From positions 33,087,268 to 33,151,267 of the forward strand of contig VZSR01000520.1 in the NCBI GenBank assembly GCA_013398615.1: a DNA stretch of 64,000 nucleotides. Reading direction: 5' to 3'. A program made the position numbers and the translations under genes. Origin of the DNA: Brachypodius melanocephalos. Taxonomy: Eukaryota; Chordata; Aves; Passeriformes; Pycnonotidae. Below, piece by piece: positions 1 through 15,233 of this stretch. The notes under the pieces were generated by a model. It saw nothing but the letters and a program-made list of their open reading frames with translations. It did no database searches and was not told where the DNA came from. Each line of letters opens with the position of its first letter. The first letter of the stretch is position 1.

Positions 1-3000
1 TGTGTTTCTCCTTATTTGACAACTGCTATTAAATGGTTCCTAGACTATCACTGGATAAGTAACTGATAGCTGTCAGGCAGGAAAATTTTGGAGTTACCTA
101 AACTTGCTCCTGTGCTACAGAGCGTGCCTGTGCCAGCTCAAGCAGGAACCACAAGTCAGTGCCCTGAAGCCCAGATGAATAGAATATTCCATCTACAGAC
201 AGCCACTGGCCTCTGAGACTACAGAGAACTGTGACCTCTTCTGGGCTACAGCAGCATCAAATGCTGACCTGGCCAACTGGGAGAAGTTTTATTCTCTTCT
301 ATTTTATGAAATCAGAAATGGAGCACTTCAGTCTTCTGCTTCCATTTGCTGCAAAACACAGGATGGGAAAGAAGAGGTTCATTTCTGGTTTGGTTTCACT
401 TGCTTAAAATTTCACTGAAAGAGAAAAAAATTCTTGAATCTCAGGTTCTGGGAAACAAATGAGTTCTAGAAATTGTCTATACGTAAGGCCCATCTTCACT
501 TTAAACTTAATGTAAAGAGTCTGCTTGGATAGATAATGCCACAGTACAGACAAGGCTCTGGGCAACATCCACACTTGACCACCAGAGCAACTGAACTGCA
601 GTGAAACTGCAGCACCATTAACCAGGTGCAACACTGTAATGTTCTTCTAAAAGAAGGATTCTCCCAAATCAAAAGCAATTAATTTTTTTAAAAGCCCAAG
701 GTCACACAATTGACCTCTGCTATTCTAGTCCTGAATTCTCAGTTTATTATCTTGCAGAATTTCAAACACCTTTGCTGATAGACCTGCCTGGATTTGAGAA
801 ATATTTCCTACATGAGGCACCCCCCCACATCTCTAACCACAGCTTAACCATGGCCTGTCAGTCAATCAGACTTGAGAGTGATGGTAGGCACCCGTCAGCT
901 GGAATGGCTCGTCACCCATTCCTGAGGACACACCACTTGTCTGTTTTAAAGACACCGATGTACCTTGAACACGCACAAAGTTATAAACGTGCACTTGCAA
1001 ATGGGAAAATCTGATCTTCTCTGAAACAGAAATAGATGGGAAAAAGGGAGGCAAGACCTCATGGGGGGGGGCGGGAGCGGGTGTGTGCACGCTCCGCCAA
1101 CTGCTTCATGTTGCTTGCTGAAATTCTTGTTTATCTGGAATGGTGTGATCCCCCATTTCACCAATTTAAGAACTAAGGGAACTTAAAAGTAATCATGACC
1201 TGCAGGCTGCTGCCAGTATGAACTCCCCCTCCACCACTTGCTCAAAGCCAAGGCACTTACCAGCTGAAATTTTCCATACTTGGTCTTTCTCATTAATCTT
1301 GAATGAACGTGGCTCAGATGATTCAGAACTAATCTGGCTTCTGGAATTACAGCAGCAGAGGACAAACGAATGTTTAACCTCTCCCCTGGAACATTTAACC
1401 TCTCCCAGATGCTAAGGGTACTTTTCCCTGAGAAGGTTAACGTGCTTATAGGATCTGCAACGCACTGTCACAGAGAAGGTTGCAGAGATTTGTGCTCACT
1501 GGGCCATATATGAAAAGTGCTCACTTTAAGAGTCAGAAAGTTACATAAAAGCAGAAAATACGACGATGACAACAATGGCATCAAAACAGAAGTAGTCACA
1601 TATTTGAAAAGCCCCAATTACATATTTCATCATCTCAATTCTACCTCTTCACGCATATCTACTACATGAGTCCTACATCCATGATAACACCCTTATGCCC
1701 CAGAAGATCTGAGCCTGAGGACCATACTGCACAGCATGCAAGGTGCTCAAAACATAAATGACAGATAGCTTGTGGATGCTATCACCAACACAAAATATTA
1801 ATGTATAAATAACATGTTATACTTAGAGATATATTTTTAGAAATAAACTGTTAAGGCATAAAAAATTTAGTATCAAAATCTATCAGTTTTCACTCATTCA
1901 TACTCCCAAGATTATTCCTTTTGAAGAACTGAGAGCTGTATTTTAGGGATGGGGAGAGACATGCCAATACACACACAAAAAACCCTACAGCAACCAACAG
2001 TGGGGCTAGGCTGTTTCACCTCGGGGTCTGGGTCTACAGACTCAACAAAAGAGACAAAAGAGCATATAGCATTTTCTGCATTAAGAAGCATTGTAGAGAT
2101 ACCACCTATATCAATTCTACCAACCACAGAGCTATAAAGCAATAATTTCCATTCAGAGAAAAGAAAACATACACACAGAGGTAACAAGGTACCTCCAAAA
2201 ACACCCAGTAAACAGTGGCAGAGAAGAACCAGCCCCCAGACACTCCTCTCAACTCTGGGCCTCTGCTGACAACGCTCAACCCACACTGCTGTTGTCAGGG
2301 CTTCTCATCACTGGCTGACATTAGCTGCACCTGCAATAGCTCAGCTTTTCTCTTAAAGGTATCCTAAATGTTTCAGGTTGGCTGCAGAGGAAATCAAAAG
2401 CCGAATTCTAGTATGCCCTCCGCTTTACAAGAAATTTAAAGCAGATGATGTAAGTTTGACCAAATTCTATCCTATCAGCTCAGTCCAGTCAGGAGAAGAT
2501 GAAAACTTTCCACTTATTCTTGAGAATGATTTGATTTAACAAGGCCTCAAATTCAAGGGGCAGAGCAGATGAGACCTCACAGATACCTACAGCGCAGAAG
2601 TCCCTTCCCTCTCTACAGCCTCTGCCAAAATGAAGAACCCCAATGAACTATGGTTGGGAAGTGTGTGTGATTTGGACTTCTCTGGTCTATGAAACAAGAG
2701 CGCTCCTACATAATTTTACAAGAGCAATAACCACAGCACCCAACTTCCAGTATCTTCTACTTAAAATTTTCAAAGCAAGCTATAAAATAAAGAATTTCAC
2801 ACATTCTGCACACCTAACTGTAGTTACACCTAACTGTAGACAAATACTCAGAGGACTTAATTTTGACTCATTCTAGCCACTTTCATTTAACAGAAAAATA
2901 AACCTCCCACTGGTAATGGGAAATAAAATTCAGTGTGCATCTTTATCCCTAATCCTTACCTCTATGAAGAGATATTCAGCCTGTTGAGAATACTAACATT

Positions 3001-5329
3001 GTACTTAACAGTATTCTAATAATTCTCTCAAGTTACAATATTATCTACATGAATGAAGGAACTCAGTGAGGAAAAGAAAGGCTGACCTTCACAGAATTTA
3101 TAGTGAGAAATCTCCCTTCTACCTTTATGCCAGTGACTTCTCATATGACTGATGAAGCTGTATCGCTAAAAAGGAGACTACTTCTCCCAAAATCATCTTA
3201 AAACACTGTCAGCTCAACAAATCTCAACTTCCCCAGTGGAATCCATGATGTGGTCTGTTTCCCTCTGCTGCTTCTCAGCTGTTTGTACAGAAGTTGGATG
3301 GACTCAGTAAGACAAGGCTTGAACACTGCTCTTCACTTGGAGATTTGCAGTACAAAGCAGGTGTAGGAATAAAGAATATATAAAGAAGGTGAAGCTTTAC
3401 AACTGCATTTGCAATGATGTACCTGTTTCTACATCTCTGCCTTTATCCACTGCGACTCTATGTGGTGATGGTTGAAAAAAATCATTATGAACATGAAAAA
3501 AGACACAAAAAGCCACAAATACCAGTGAGTTCCTTTTTTCTGCACAGTGTATCTGTACAGCAGGTTGTTAGCAACCTTGTGCCAAAACACAAAACCACAA
3601 AGGTAGAGTCTAGGCCATTCATTCTTTCTTCACAAAGCCTACGAAAGTTACAGAATAAATGCAAATATGGCAATTCAGCAATCCTCGGTGCCCCTCCCTG
3701 AACAGTTCTGGTTTAGCAGCCAGTGCTAAGGAGACCAGAGGTTCTCTCCTCAACAAACCAAGAGGTTCTGGGAGGTCCATCAGCTGGTGGGCAACCCCCA
3801 AAAAATAGAAGTATTTCAATAATGCAGAGCATGATCTTTGGAGGCACCAAAAGGAGTTGCTGAGGATAGGCATGGTTACCTATCAGATACTGTGTAATTC
3901 TCCTTTCAGTTGAATTGGTATCTGCCATGCAGCCGCAAAATACCCTTATTAATATTAACTAGCAAAAATACGTTCAAGAACATATATGCACTCTCTCTGT
4001 GTAATTAATCCCTGGAGTAAAGCTGTTCCTTGGATCACAGAAGATCAGTGAGCTAGATTACAGGAAACAATTACTTATGGTACACTGGTGTTTAGAAAGA
4101 GACAGTGACACCCTGACATCTCCAGACAGCATCTGAGCCCTCTAAAGCTGCAAATCACAGAAAGTATCAAACTATGCTTTTCAAACATCAGATGACTCAA
4201 GCTTGTTCATTCTAGTGAAATGATACTAATCAGTCATAAAATGAATGGGACACAGTCTTTTAAACATTCAGGAGGCAATAATTTATAAAGTATCTGTTTA
4301 CTACAACCAATTAAGCAGAAATATTTTCTTCATGTGTCAGTTACAAATTCTGACAAATCAGGGAAGGAAGAAATGGAACAAATTACTTTACCAAACCACT
4401 CCAGTTAATTCTCATGTTGGTGGTTTCATTGATAGTTAAGTCTTTTTTATAATGTCATGTACAGAACATCACTGAATTTTCTAGCCAATACACAAAGGGC
4501 TAATAGTAAATACACACAAACTGGAAAGCAGCAAGCTCAGCCATTTGCAGGAACAAATCATCCAGATAGCTGACTCTGCTAAATGTGGCCAATACACCTG
4601 CAGTTCTCAATTCAACTGGAACATGCTCAAGCAACAACTCCTTTTTAGAAATCCCTGCACCTAAATTTCAGATCACAGAGAAACATGACTCAAAGCAAAG
4701 CAGCCTTGGATCCTTTCAGCAGGAATTGCTGTAATCTCATTCCATTCTTAACCCTTTTGAAACTGTTTTTCTGTCCTACTCCTAAGAGGACCTACCACTC
4801 TGTTATCATTACCAATCCCTATTTATAAACTGCATCCTCCTACACATTAGCTCCTCTGCTGAATCTCTTTTTGGGTTTTATTATTGTCTTTATTCTGTTG
4901 CAGAAATTTTATGGCTCATTTGTACAGCCCTTAGAATCTCAGCATGGGATAACTTCATAACTAAAGTCTTATTAAAGCTATTTACACAATTCCTATGACA
5001 GGACAAGAAGCCTGAGTTTCTTCATCAACTTGTGGGGAAACTCAGCTGACAGGTTTGTCTCTCAGTCTCTCTTTCCCACTTTTCTTGGAGGAACTCTAGA
5101 CTAGGTTGTGAAGGCTAGAAAGCAGCAAGAGAAATTCACTAGATTATGTGAGGGAAGTGTAATGGAATAAAAACAAAATGGACAAAATTCAGCATTTAAC
5201 AAGGGCTCTGGATGGAAACTAAGAAACTTGGCTCCCTGATATAAACAAGTCCAAAGATGACAACTCGGGTCAAAGAAAGGTATGCAGGATGCACTATTTT
5301 AATGGCTTTGTTTAGAGATAAAGGGTGTC

Positions 5330-5343
5330 TTTTTTTTTTTTTT
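5330..5343 (+). repeat. poly(T) tract
   Basis: Fourteen consecutive T in intron. No attached retroelement body is recognised. Confidence 0.9.
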
Positions 5344-8300
5344 GAGGAAAAGTTATTCTCTGTGTGTTCCTCATACAACCCAATCTTGCCGATTATTCAG
5401 GCTACAGCAGCTTGAGTGGCAAGATGATGCTTGCTAACCTCTCAGTGCCACACTGGAAAACAGCTTTAAGCATTGGACTTAAGAGGTCTTTTCAAACATT
5501 AATGATTCTATCACTTGCCTATGAAAGTAGTTTTAACAAAGGCTTGTGTGAAATGCAGAAGGGAAATCAAGAGCATGGCACAACTCATTACACCTTCATG
5601 ATGAGAAAGTTTCCTAAACTTGTAGGCACAGTGAACGGAGAGCAAAAGTTTCAAGCCTGCCTGCATAGGTGTTTTGCACTAAGAAGTTCCACTGGAAAAG
5701 TAACAAAAGGAAAAAGCTGGTAATACACAACAGCTGTGTGATCCCTAACAACTATTGATTCTAAGCCACCCCAGAGAAACAGCTTCTTGGGAATGGCAGA
5801 AGAAGTATCACTATTTCACACAGTCTTGCATGGAAAGACTGCATCAAAACATTTCCTATTAAGTTCACAATGTCTGTAATTCTTTCTGGTAATTCCCCCC
5901 TTTTGTAATTCTTCTGAGGGAGAGGAAGAGGGAATATCTCTCTTTTTGCTGTCTCCAAGAAAGCTCTAGTCTTCAGCCCCAGACCATTATGGTGTTACAT
6001 GAGTGCATATTGTGGTCTCTTCAACAGGGCAGCAAGGCTTAGTGCCTGCTTCCCTCTCCAAGGAAGAGAACGATGTTGGCCACTATGGCACTGACCGGAG
6101 ACGGTGCTTTTAACTGAAGTAGGAACTGCCTGATCTGCATCTTTGAGCAGGCCAACAAACAGAAACTGGCAGTGAAATTCATCTGTATGATGGGTCATGA
6201 AAGGGTGACTCCAGTGCCAGTTTCATAGTAACCACAAGGGAAAAAAGTTTCCCCAGAGGAAAAGGGAGTTCAATCTGCCTCCTTTTCTTGGCTTCCCTTT
6301 TAAAGAATACAAATAAGCTTCCTGAAAAACAACAGGCCTTTTGATGAGGTAATAGCTTTCCTCCATGTTTTTGTTTGTTTGTTGAAAACACTTGGATTTC
6401 ACAGGAAGCAGTAACAAACATAACCGGGGATCAACTTCGTTAAAGAACCTTAAAAATCAACAGGACACACATCTCTTGCTTCAGCCACTAAACTGGATTG
6501 TCTCACTGGCTCGAGCAAAACTGCTGAATTATTTCCCTAACAAAAGAAAGGCGCTTTTAGGTCTTATAATCTCATTTCAAATCCTTTTACCCACTCCCTT
6601 CTCTTTTGGGCCTTGAAATTGCAATCCTCTTTCAGGACTAATCTCGGGACTAATTGGTGCCAGCACTCCAGTTTCTCTCGCCATTTTGTCCCCTCCCTAC
6701 TGCATTGTTCAGGTGCAGAAAAGGACAGCAGGCCAGGGTTCAGCGCCCCTGTAATGAGCCTGTTCCTACAGAGTAACTGTTAATAATTAGCAGGAAGCAT
6801 TTTGTCTTTAAATTGCACAGCATGAGCAGCACGATTTCACAGAGAACTGCTTCACTGTAGCTCATGAAGCTCCCCAAGTTTGTGGGTGATGCGGAGGCTG
6901 GAGGGCAGTGTGCAGAGTGTCAAGCCCGGACCAAGACTCCAGCTGGGCACACAGGGTGGCACAGGCAGTGCCGGCCTTTCCAGAGCTCCCCATGGCAGGA
7001 AAGAGGGAAACGAGGAGCATCCTGCACACATCAACTACAGCAGCTGCCAAGGAATGCATCAGCGTGATGGGACTGAGCTGGTGTAGTGCAAGGACAGTCT
7101 GTGTTTAAGAAATATTCCAGAATACAATTCCCTGAAGAATAACGAGCAAATAGGAGATTTAAGAAAGCCTGCTACTTTTCAGCTCATAACTGTATTTGCA
7201 GGTGGTGCCAAAAAGGAACAATTACTTCTCTTACCAAGGGAATAGCAGTGCTGACTGTTTTCCATTTTCTGACATTTTCTCAGACTTGGAAGTAAAATTA
7301 GTTTTTCTGTATTTGGAAACTTCAATCTAGGAAGTGCATTAAAACAAAACCATTAAAAAGCTGTTTCCAATGGATGTTCATTTCCAGCAAACCTAAGGCT
7401 AACCTTGAGTCTTGATTCAGGCAAAATAAGCCAAAAGCTTCAGAAGTTTTCAAAGTTTCAGAAGTTTTCTTTGGTTTTTACATCATGTTTTGACTCTTTG
7501 ATGTTGTATAGTGCCTTCTACTGTCCTGAAGCTGAAGGCCAACACAAGAAGCTCCATCTGAGATACACACTGCTTTCATTGTGTCCCCCAGCAGTGCTCT
7601 GGAGTTTAACCACAACTGCGACTAAATCCACATTCCTATTTACTGCTGTCTTCAGGCATCTACCAGGAGGTATGTCATGAAGAACAGATTAGCATCAAAA
7701 AAGGAAAATGATACAACTTGCTTCACTCTCCTGAAAGATCAACACTTCTTGAGGAGCATCAGTGAGAGACAAGCTGACAGATGTTGAGACTACTGCAAAA
7801 CACAAGACACTCAAAAGATCACCAGATTTAGGGAATCTACCATTACTGCAAAGAGACACACCAAAGACACATGTGTAGAAAGGAACTCAGCCAGCATCTC
7901 ACTACCACTGGAGAAAAAAAGCAGTCTGTCACTGCAAGAACCTTCTGGAATAGTGTGGGTATATAACTGTTACACAGTAAGAAGACATCATTTACCTCCT
8001 GTCACAGAAATTGACAGCAAGTATGAATACAGAACTAAAATTACTGATGATTTTTCTTTGTTTGCACCACAGCTTGAGGTCGAGTGGTGTCTCAATGGCT
8101 CAGTTAAGATGGGTAATAAGTTAAGGGTAATAAATAAATTCTGCACCATCCTCAGAATACTAGATTCTCTTACCACACTAAAAACATCCACAATGCAACA
8201 TCTTGCTGAGGAATTCATATTATAGATCAGCTGGAATAAAGGCATTTAAATTTTCCATTTCTTGAAAATGCAGTTTGCAAATGTGCTTGGGATCCATTAC

Positions 8301-11300
8301 TTATTTCTGTTTGCCTTTGTATCACAAATTTCAGACTAAGGGCTCTCCTCAGGTCATCCAATTCAGCTTTCTGCCAGCAAGAAACTCTTTCCTACAGTCA
8401 ATTTTCTAGAATTTTATTTGGTCTGCTTTTCAGCACTCTACCAGATGGATTTCAGACAATTTCCTTTAAGGGACTAATTCAGTCTAGTAAGTTTATTATT
8501 TGCACCTGGTCATCGACCAAGGGAAGATAAGCCAGGCTCTGTGTGCTTGTCTCCTTCTCATATGCTATTAAAATGGGAAGTTTTCCATCCTAGTGTCAAA
8601 ATCTGTTCACAGCAGCAATTCAACAGCAGCAGAGAGAGATCCCCATGAAAATCAAGCAACTGTGTCTACAGAGAGATATTATAAACTTGTTTATGGCATC
8701 AAAGAAACCTCCCTTTTCCACACTGCAGTTTGAAACCTGGTAATCAGAAGACAGTAAGTGAAGACCAGTTCCTGTTGCCAGTCCCCTCTCCTCAGGTCAG
8801 AGTGCCTGGGTTGTGTTTGCCTGCTTCAACGCAGTCCAAATGCCTATGCTAGCCCAGGCTGCTGCACTGCTACTGCATTAGAACACCAGGCTAAAAGACG
8901 CAGCAGAATGCCAAGCCATGCCTTCCAAATGACCCTTTTTCACCAAGCTTGTGAACACCAAGGAATCAGGAAGCTGAGGTAAAGCATTATTTTCCCCTGC
9001 TTTACCTGGCACTGGAAGACTTTTCTATAGCATTTAAGTGACTTGAAAAAACAGGTTTTCAAGTCAAGAAACCTTTAAGGCAGGTTTGTAGTACACACCC
9101 AACCATATTATAACTGAGTCAATACTAAGCACGATGATGCCTCCATGCTCTTCTGGAGACAATTTGCTTTGGGAGCCAAAGGTAACATAAATTTACTAGC
9201 ATGGTACTGTGACATCTCAGTAAGATTATGGCACAATGACGGGTTTTCACTGGGAGGAATGCTTTAAGCAAGCCCTTGTATAGTGGAGTGGGCTTACAAG
9301 CCAAATACCTTAAAAACCCCCACAACAAATCACCAGGATCACACTTTCAGCACAACTACACAAGTGTCTTCCCCCAACAAACCTCCAAAGCTCAAAAGCA
9401 ACCCTCTACTGAACAACCAGGTGATGCTGCTCCAAGGGTCTTCAATGCTCAACACAAACAAACTCCTACAGCTCTTGTTCCATGTAATTACAAAATATAG
9501 AGCTCATCAATACAAATTGCCCCATTTTCAAAGTAGAGTTTTGATAGTGATATCCCCAGGGTGACAGAAAAGATCAGGTCTAACATTTCCAGGGGAAATT
9601 TCTACTTTCTTTTTCCCCTCAAATCTGACCAAGTCTACTTCTACATATGAAGGCAAAAGCAAGAAAATGTACTTAATAATCAAAACATCTACATTGCTTT
9701 AGCAATATAGCTGACTGTGGCTCTTAAACTATCATGGAATAAATGTGTTTGTATAAAGCCTTCCTTTTTTTCCTTACATTATATTATACTTGCAAGTTGC
9801 AAAATAAAAGCTGGCTACTCCAGAAGCTTTGTTTGTTATTAATTCCCTTAAGTTTCGAAAATTATTTCATTCTAATTAATTGTTTTATTTATTCTTTAAT
9901 CTCAGGAGAAAAATGGTCTTTTTCATCTTTCATATGCAAAACAGCTAAAGAGAGAACAATTTTTTATATAGAGAAGGAACTCCAATTAATAGAGATCTTA
10001 AATACTTGGGGAGTTGTTAAGAATTTTGCCATTGATCAGACAGCTGCCTGAAAAAAAGCATCTTTTCAGGAAAGTTACATAATCCAAAGTAACCCAATCC
10101 CTTTTTGTTTGTATTTTTTCTCCATCTGCTTATCCAGATTAAATATAAAAATTAATGAAACCGAAATTATGTCAAATTCGCTAAATGTACATTTCTCTTC
10201 CATATACTTTTACTGGAATCTGCATCCTGCACTGCCATCAGTTATGAATTCCAATGCTCCATGGACATTTGAAAGTGCTGTTATATTTTTAATAACCCAA
10301 CCTTTAGTATCTGCATTACTATGCAATTTATTTTTCCAAATTCCACATATTCTGTCTTAAAAACACCATGCTCACCACCATCACACTAGACTAAACCACA
10401 GAATTATACATACTTCTTAACACTGAAGTGGAAGTGTCAAAAAGAGAGTCTGTTCTGAGCATCTTACTTTTCAAACTAATCTTAGGAAGTTCTCTACCAA
10501 GCCTGTAACCACTGTTTGAACAGAATTTCTTTTGGAAGGATATATAATGGAATTGTGATAAAAATAGTTACAGAAAAAAAGCAGTAAGAGGCGTAGAGCT
10601 CTGCAATATTTATATCACCCAGGCAGACAACAGAGAGAACCCATCAGTGAGGTTAAAAACTGCAGCACAGAGAACAACTGACAACAGCAGTAAGGTATAA
10701 GGGGCCATAAGAAACAAATGCAAAATCCCACCAGCTGCATAAAATTGGACACTGACTACTACCTTTAAAATTGGGCAGAATGATAAATTACAGTTATTCT
10801 ACTTTTACAAATAAAGTCCATGTAGTCCTGATTCTAATACCAAAAATATGTCATACAAGCTAATGAAAGGAAAATTGAACAAGTGCACGCATGCTGCAGC
10901 AAGCCAAGAAAAATACATTTACAATTGTATTAGCAAGACCCACAGGCTGTGCTATCTTGGATGCTTTAAGAGCAGAGCAATAAAAAATTACCATACATAA
11001 CTGCACCGTTCATATGAGCTGACAGAGTGCGTACTGGCAATTAACAGGAGAGGATTGCCAAGAAAACATAAATGAGTCAAGATGAAAAGAAAGGAAAGAT
11101 CTTTTATAAAGCTCTAATCCACACCCATATCTGAGATGGCCAACCTCTTCAGTCATTTGTCTTTTACAAAGGAATAAAGGATCTTAAGGCATGGAGGTAG
11201 AAATCATGCTCCCTTGTAAACAGATACACAGGTGTATGTGACAATCCAAACAACTTCACTCCACAGAGAGAGCTGGGGTACAGCCCTATCCATGCTCCTC

Positions 11301-14300
11301 TTCTGGTATCCCCAAGTTATTCATCAACAAAATGAACTTTCCTAACGTGTTTGCTAGTCAAACCGCTGGCACAAACCCACTTCAGACTAGTTGTCTCAAG
11401 CAATTCTCATATCATTGTTCTCCGAGTATTTGCCCTTTTGTAATGAAAATAGGTCACCTGCCCTAAAACAGTACATTTTGTTTCTAAGTGCAAGAGAGAA
11501 CAGCTTCCCTGGCAGCCAGGCTGTCTTTCTGACATAAAAAGTACATTGCCGTATACACACATATCTGTGCACCGAAAACCCCAGAGATTTGCACATTTAT
11601 TACTAGAACCATATGCGGTCATAGGGAAAAAAGCCTCAGACACAAAATAGGGACTCTTATCAAAAGTAGAACAACACAAAATCCTCCAAACTGGATGAAA
11701 CCCACAGCCTGTTCAATTCACAGGGTTTCTATGACCTAATGCCAAAGATGCATTTTTCACAGAAAGTGGAAGAGCAATATAACATAGCACAGTAAATTTG
11801 TGCTTGCTTCTGCAGCCCATGTGGACTTGAACTACTGGAGAGATTGATTTAAACCTAAAAATCCTGCAAGGACTAGAATCTTCTTCCAGACGCATTTGTA
11901 TTAGCTGTGGACATAGTAATTGAACAAAATTCTACCTTTTGTGGGATTATCACTTAATCATTAACCTCAACATTCTCCTGTGGTAATCACTAAAGTTCCA
12001 CTAAGTAATTTACAGTCTGCCTCTCAAGCCTCCCATCCCTATTTTTTAAAGCAGTAGCAAACAAAGTACAAAAAATAACAAACCAAAAACCCCCAAACAC
12101 CAAAGAGGAAAATGCTGCGTTTTACAAACAGGTTCACAATTCAGAAACAGCACAAATGCCACCAATGAGTACCACACACATACACACTGGTCTCAGGGAC
12201 ACCTGGAATACAAAGACAGCCAACGAGAGTTTATTGAAATCTATCTAAAACATGGGCCCTGAATTCTCACTTGTTTTTTTTTCTGTAATAAAACTGCCTG
12301 ACAGAACTATGGGCTTTCCGAAATGAAGTGAAAACATCTGTGAAAAAATATACCACAGATAATCACATATAACCTCCAGAGTTTTATCAGTTTTACTGAA
12401 AAAGAACAAGAAGTGCAAGTGCTGAGTACTTCTGTTTAGCAAGGGGAAACAGGAACAACCATTTTATCAAGCCACTGTAGCCACAGTGAGAGGCAAAGAG
12501 ACATACCTCACCTTCTGTTCTTTTACTCCAGGACAAACAAGCAGTGAGTAAAACAATCTGTGTTCCCAGGCACAGAGAATTTTGAGAATAGAAATTTCTC
12601 TACTACCCTTCAACACCTCCAAAACCCAGTTTTTATAGAAGTACTTTATTCTGATTAAACAAGCAACTTGATTTTTCCAAGTCAAAATTCAAAACCCAAG
12701 TGTAAAGAAGTTTTTCTAGTAAGAAAGATTCTATGCTTTTTGTTCCAAAAGTTCAGAAGATGTTTTAATACCATTTAAGCCCTTTCTGGTTTTATTCATC
12801 TGAACCCTAGAGGTTCCTGTGAAAGGAGACTACTCTAGCAAAACCCGCAAATTTTATTCCTACAAAAGCCAATTCCATCAAAATAGGAGGAATATCACTT
12901 TCAGTTTAAACAAATATCCAATAAACAATAAAGAGTTAAATTTAGAATGCCTTAAAACCATAACCATTACAAGTAAAGTCATCCCTTCCTTATCTACTGT
13001 TTGAAAGATTCAAGTTACCTTAACATTTTTTATGAACAGTTTACCACTCTTAGCATAACATTAGAAACTGTTCTATGAACATCAGTGTTACAACAGAGCT
13101 ACAAGTAATGTGACTTTCCCTGTCAATTTTTCTTTATATAAACACCAAAAGAAAGAAAAGCCCAGTAACTAATACAGAAGTGAAGAAAACCAAAAAGAAA
13201 AAACAAGAGCATAATTAAAACTAAATTAAAAAATTTAACTTGAGTTCTGGAAATATATAAAAAAAAAACTTCTCTTAATCTAACAGCAGCAAGATGTGAC
13301 ATACTATGATACTATATGTGGCTTCCCAAGCTTCATGAGTCTGTTTTCAAATTCAGAAGTCATATGATTTCCACAGCTGTAATATTATATGATTAATAAA
13401 CGTGATGCTCGTGTCGACTACTGTTCACTGCACAAACACTCTTTCTAGAGTTTGAATTTTCAACTAGCAAAACTTCAGTGAACTGTTACTGAACATTGCA
13501 CAGGCCTCCCCATCCACACAACTGCAGTTGTCACAGTGACACAATGGCTGTTAATGGGAGGAAGGGTGACAGATCCACTCACACTGCCCAGGGACCAAAG
13601 GCCAGGTGTCCCTCACACCACAGAGCTCACGCACTGTGCAACCCTGTCCTCTGTGCACCAGCACACATCCCTGGGACAGCAAGGAAGCGGGATGTGGAGC
13701 TGCAGAAAAACAGCCTCAGAAGAAAAGCACCCACGTGCTTCAAGTTCAGCAGTCAGCAACTCACAGCTCTGTCAATGAGGCCACTCCAAAAATTTTCATA
13801 TGGAAACAGCCAGGCCTAGAGAGGGTTTTACAAACAAAGTAACAAAAATTTCAAAACACATCCCTACACTTTCTTTTTCCCATGAACTTAGTGGAAATAT
13901 CTACGGTACCATTCCAAGTTATCTTTGGAATAAGGCTATATTTATCTACACAAGGCACAGAGGAGGGGAAAAAGAGCCTAAGAAGCCAAGTAACTGGAAA
14001 GACTGTTCAAATTGAACTACGAAAAATAACAACATAAAGCAAGGAGCTGGTGTTTGCCTGGCATCTATAGAAAGATGACAGACTAAGGACCCTGCTTTAC
14101 CAAAAGTCTACACACATGCAAACAAAGACTCAACCAAATCTTCTTGTATTTGGAAAACAGAAACATAGCATTTCTTCTTTTTGGGGGTATGAATGAGAAA
14201 GAATTGAAAACATTTCAGCTGAGAAGGCTCAGAAGCATGTCACTAATTTTGAGAGGAATGAAGATGTGATTAGAGGGTTATTTGTCTTTCTACCAGATGT

Positions 14301-15192
14301 TCCTGCATAAAACTATTATGTTAGAGAGATCAGATTTAAACTTTCTGCTTTTCTTCTTCTGTCCAGGATCTGTGGCCACCTTTTCAAATCTATCTTTCCT
14401 CCCTACACATCCTTCATCCTCTAAGGGGTAAAAAAGGGGGAAGGGGAAAAAAAAAGCCTTTCAAAAGGGAAGAAGATTTTATGTTTTGTTTCCTGAAACT
14501 ATGTTCAGTGGGATCACAGAAGTCTAATGGTTAGAGAACTTACATGAATATGTTAAAAACCAATTCCTGGATTGGCAAATCCTCAAATATTTATGCACTT
14601 ACCAGTGCATTCATTCAAGCAAAAGTTCTCTTTGCTATTCATACCTGACACTAAACAAAACCAGCATTATCTAACTTGCCAAGAAACCGAAACAAAGTAG
14701 CATGATCTCCAAGTATAGATACTCTTCAAATTAAGGCATATATAGGGGCAGAGGGCACACTTTAGAAAAACTTGTATTCTCTGTGATCTCACAAACTACA
14801 AAATTATGAAAACAGCAAAACAAAAATTCCCTAAGACTCCACCTTAACTCCACACCAAGAGAAGGAAACTCATTCTGACTCTGAGAGGAAGTAAAATAGT
14901 TAGATCATTCTTGATAAAGAGGTTGTAACATGCACAGAAATTAGTATCAGACTACCCTATGACCAGCTTAATTTCCTACCAAAAGCAAAAACAGTAACAA
15001 ATAATTAAATCTCTGTTTCCAGACTGCGACGGACAACCAAACCACATCTTTTCTACGTTCCTTTTTGCAGTGGCCCTGCGAAGTCTTCTAGTGAACAGGA
15101 AAAGGTTGTTTCACCAGCTTCCCCAAATGGCCACCGATCATTTCTGATCTCAACTTATAAAGTGTACACGTAGGAAGGGTGCTTATAATTTG

Positions 15193-15233
15193 CCTAATAT
15201 GATAACCTACAATATGATAACCTAATATGATAA
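15193..15233 (+). repeat. three-unit GATA-bearing tandem repeat
   Basis: Units CCTAATATGATAA (15193-15205), CCTACAATATGATAA (15206-15220) and CCTAATATGATAA (15221-15233) form a short minisatellite. Each unit contains one GATAA motif, giving three in about 33 bp. The middle unit has a 2-bp insertion. It may be simple replication slippage, but the repeated word matches the GATA-factor core. Confidence 0.8.

Noticed and set aside
3562..3576. GGTTGTTAGCAACC as another X-box
   Set aside because: Half-site spacing is shorter, with two departures from consensus in the left half, and there is no supporting context.
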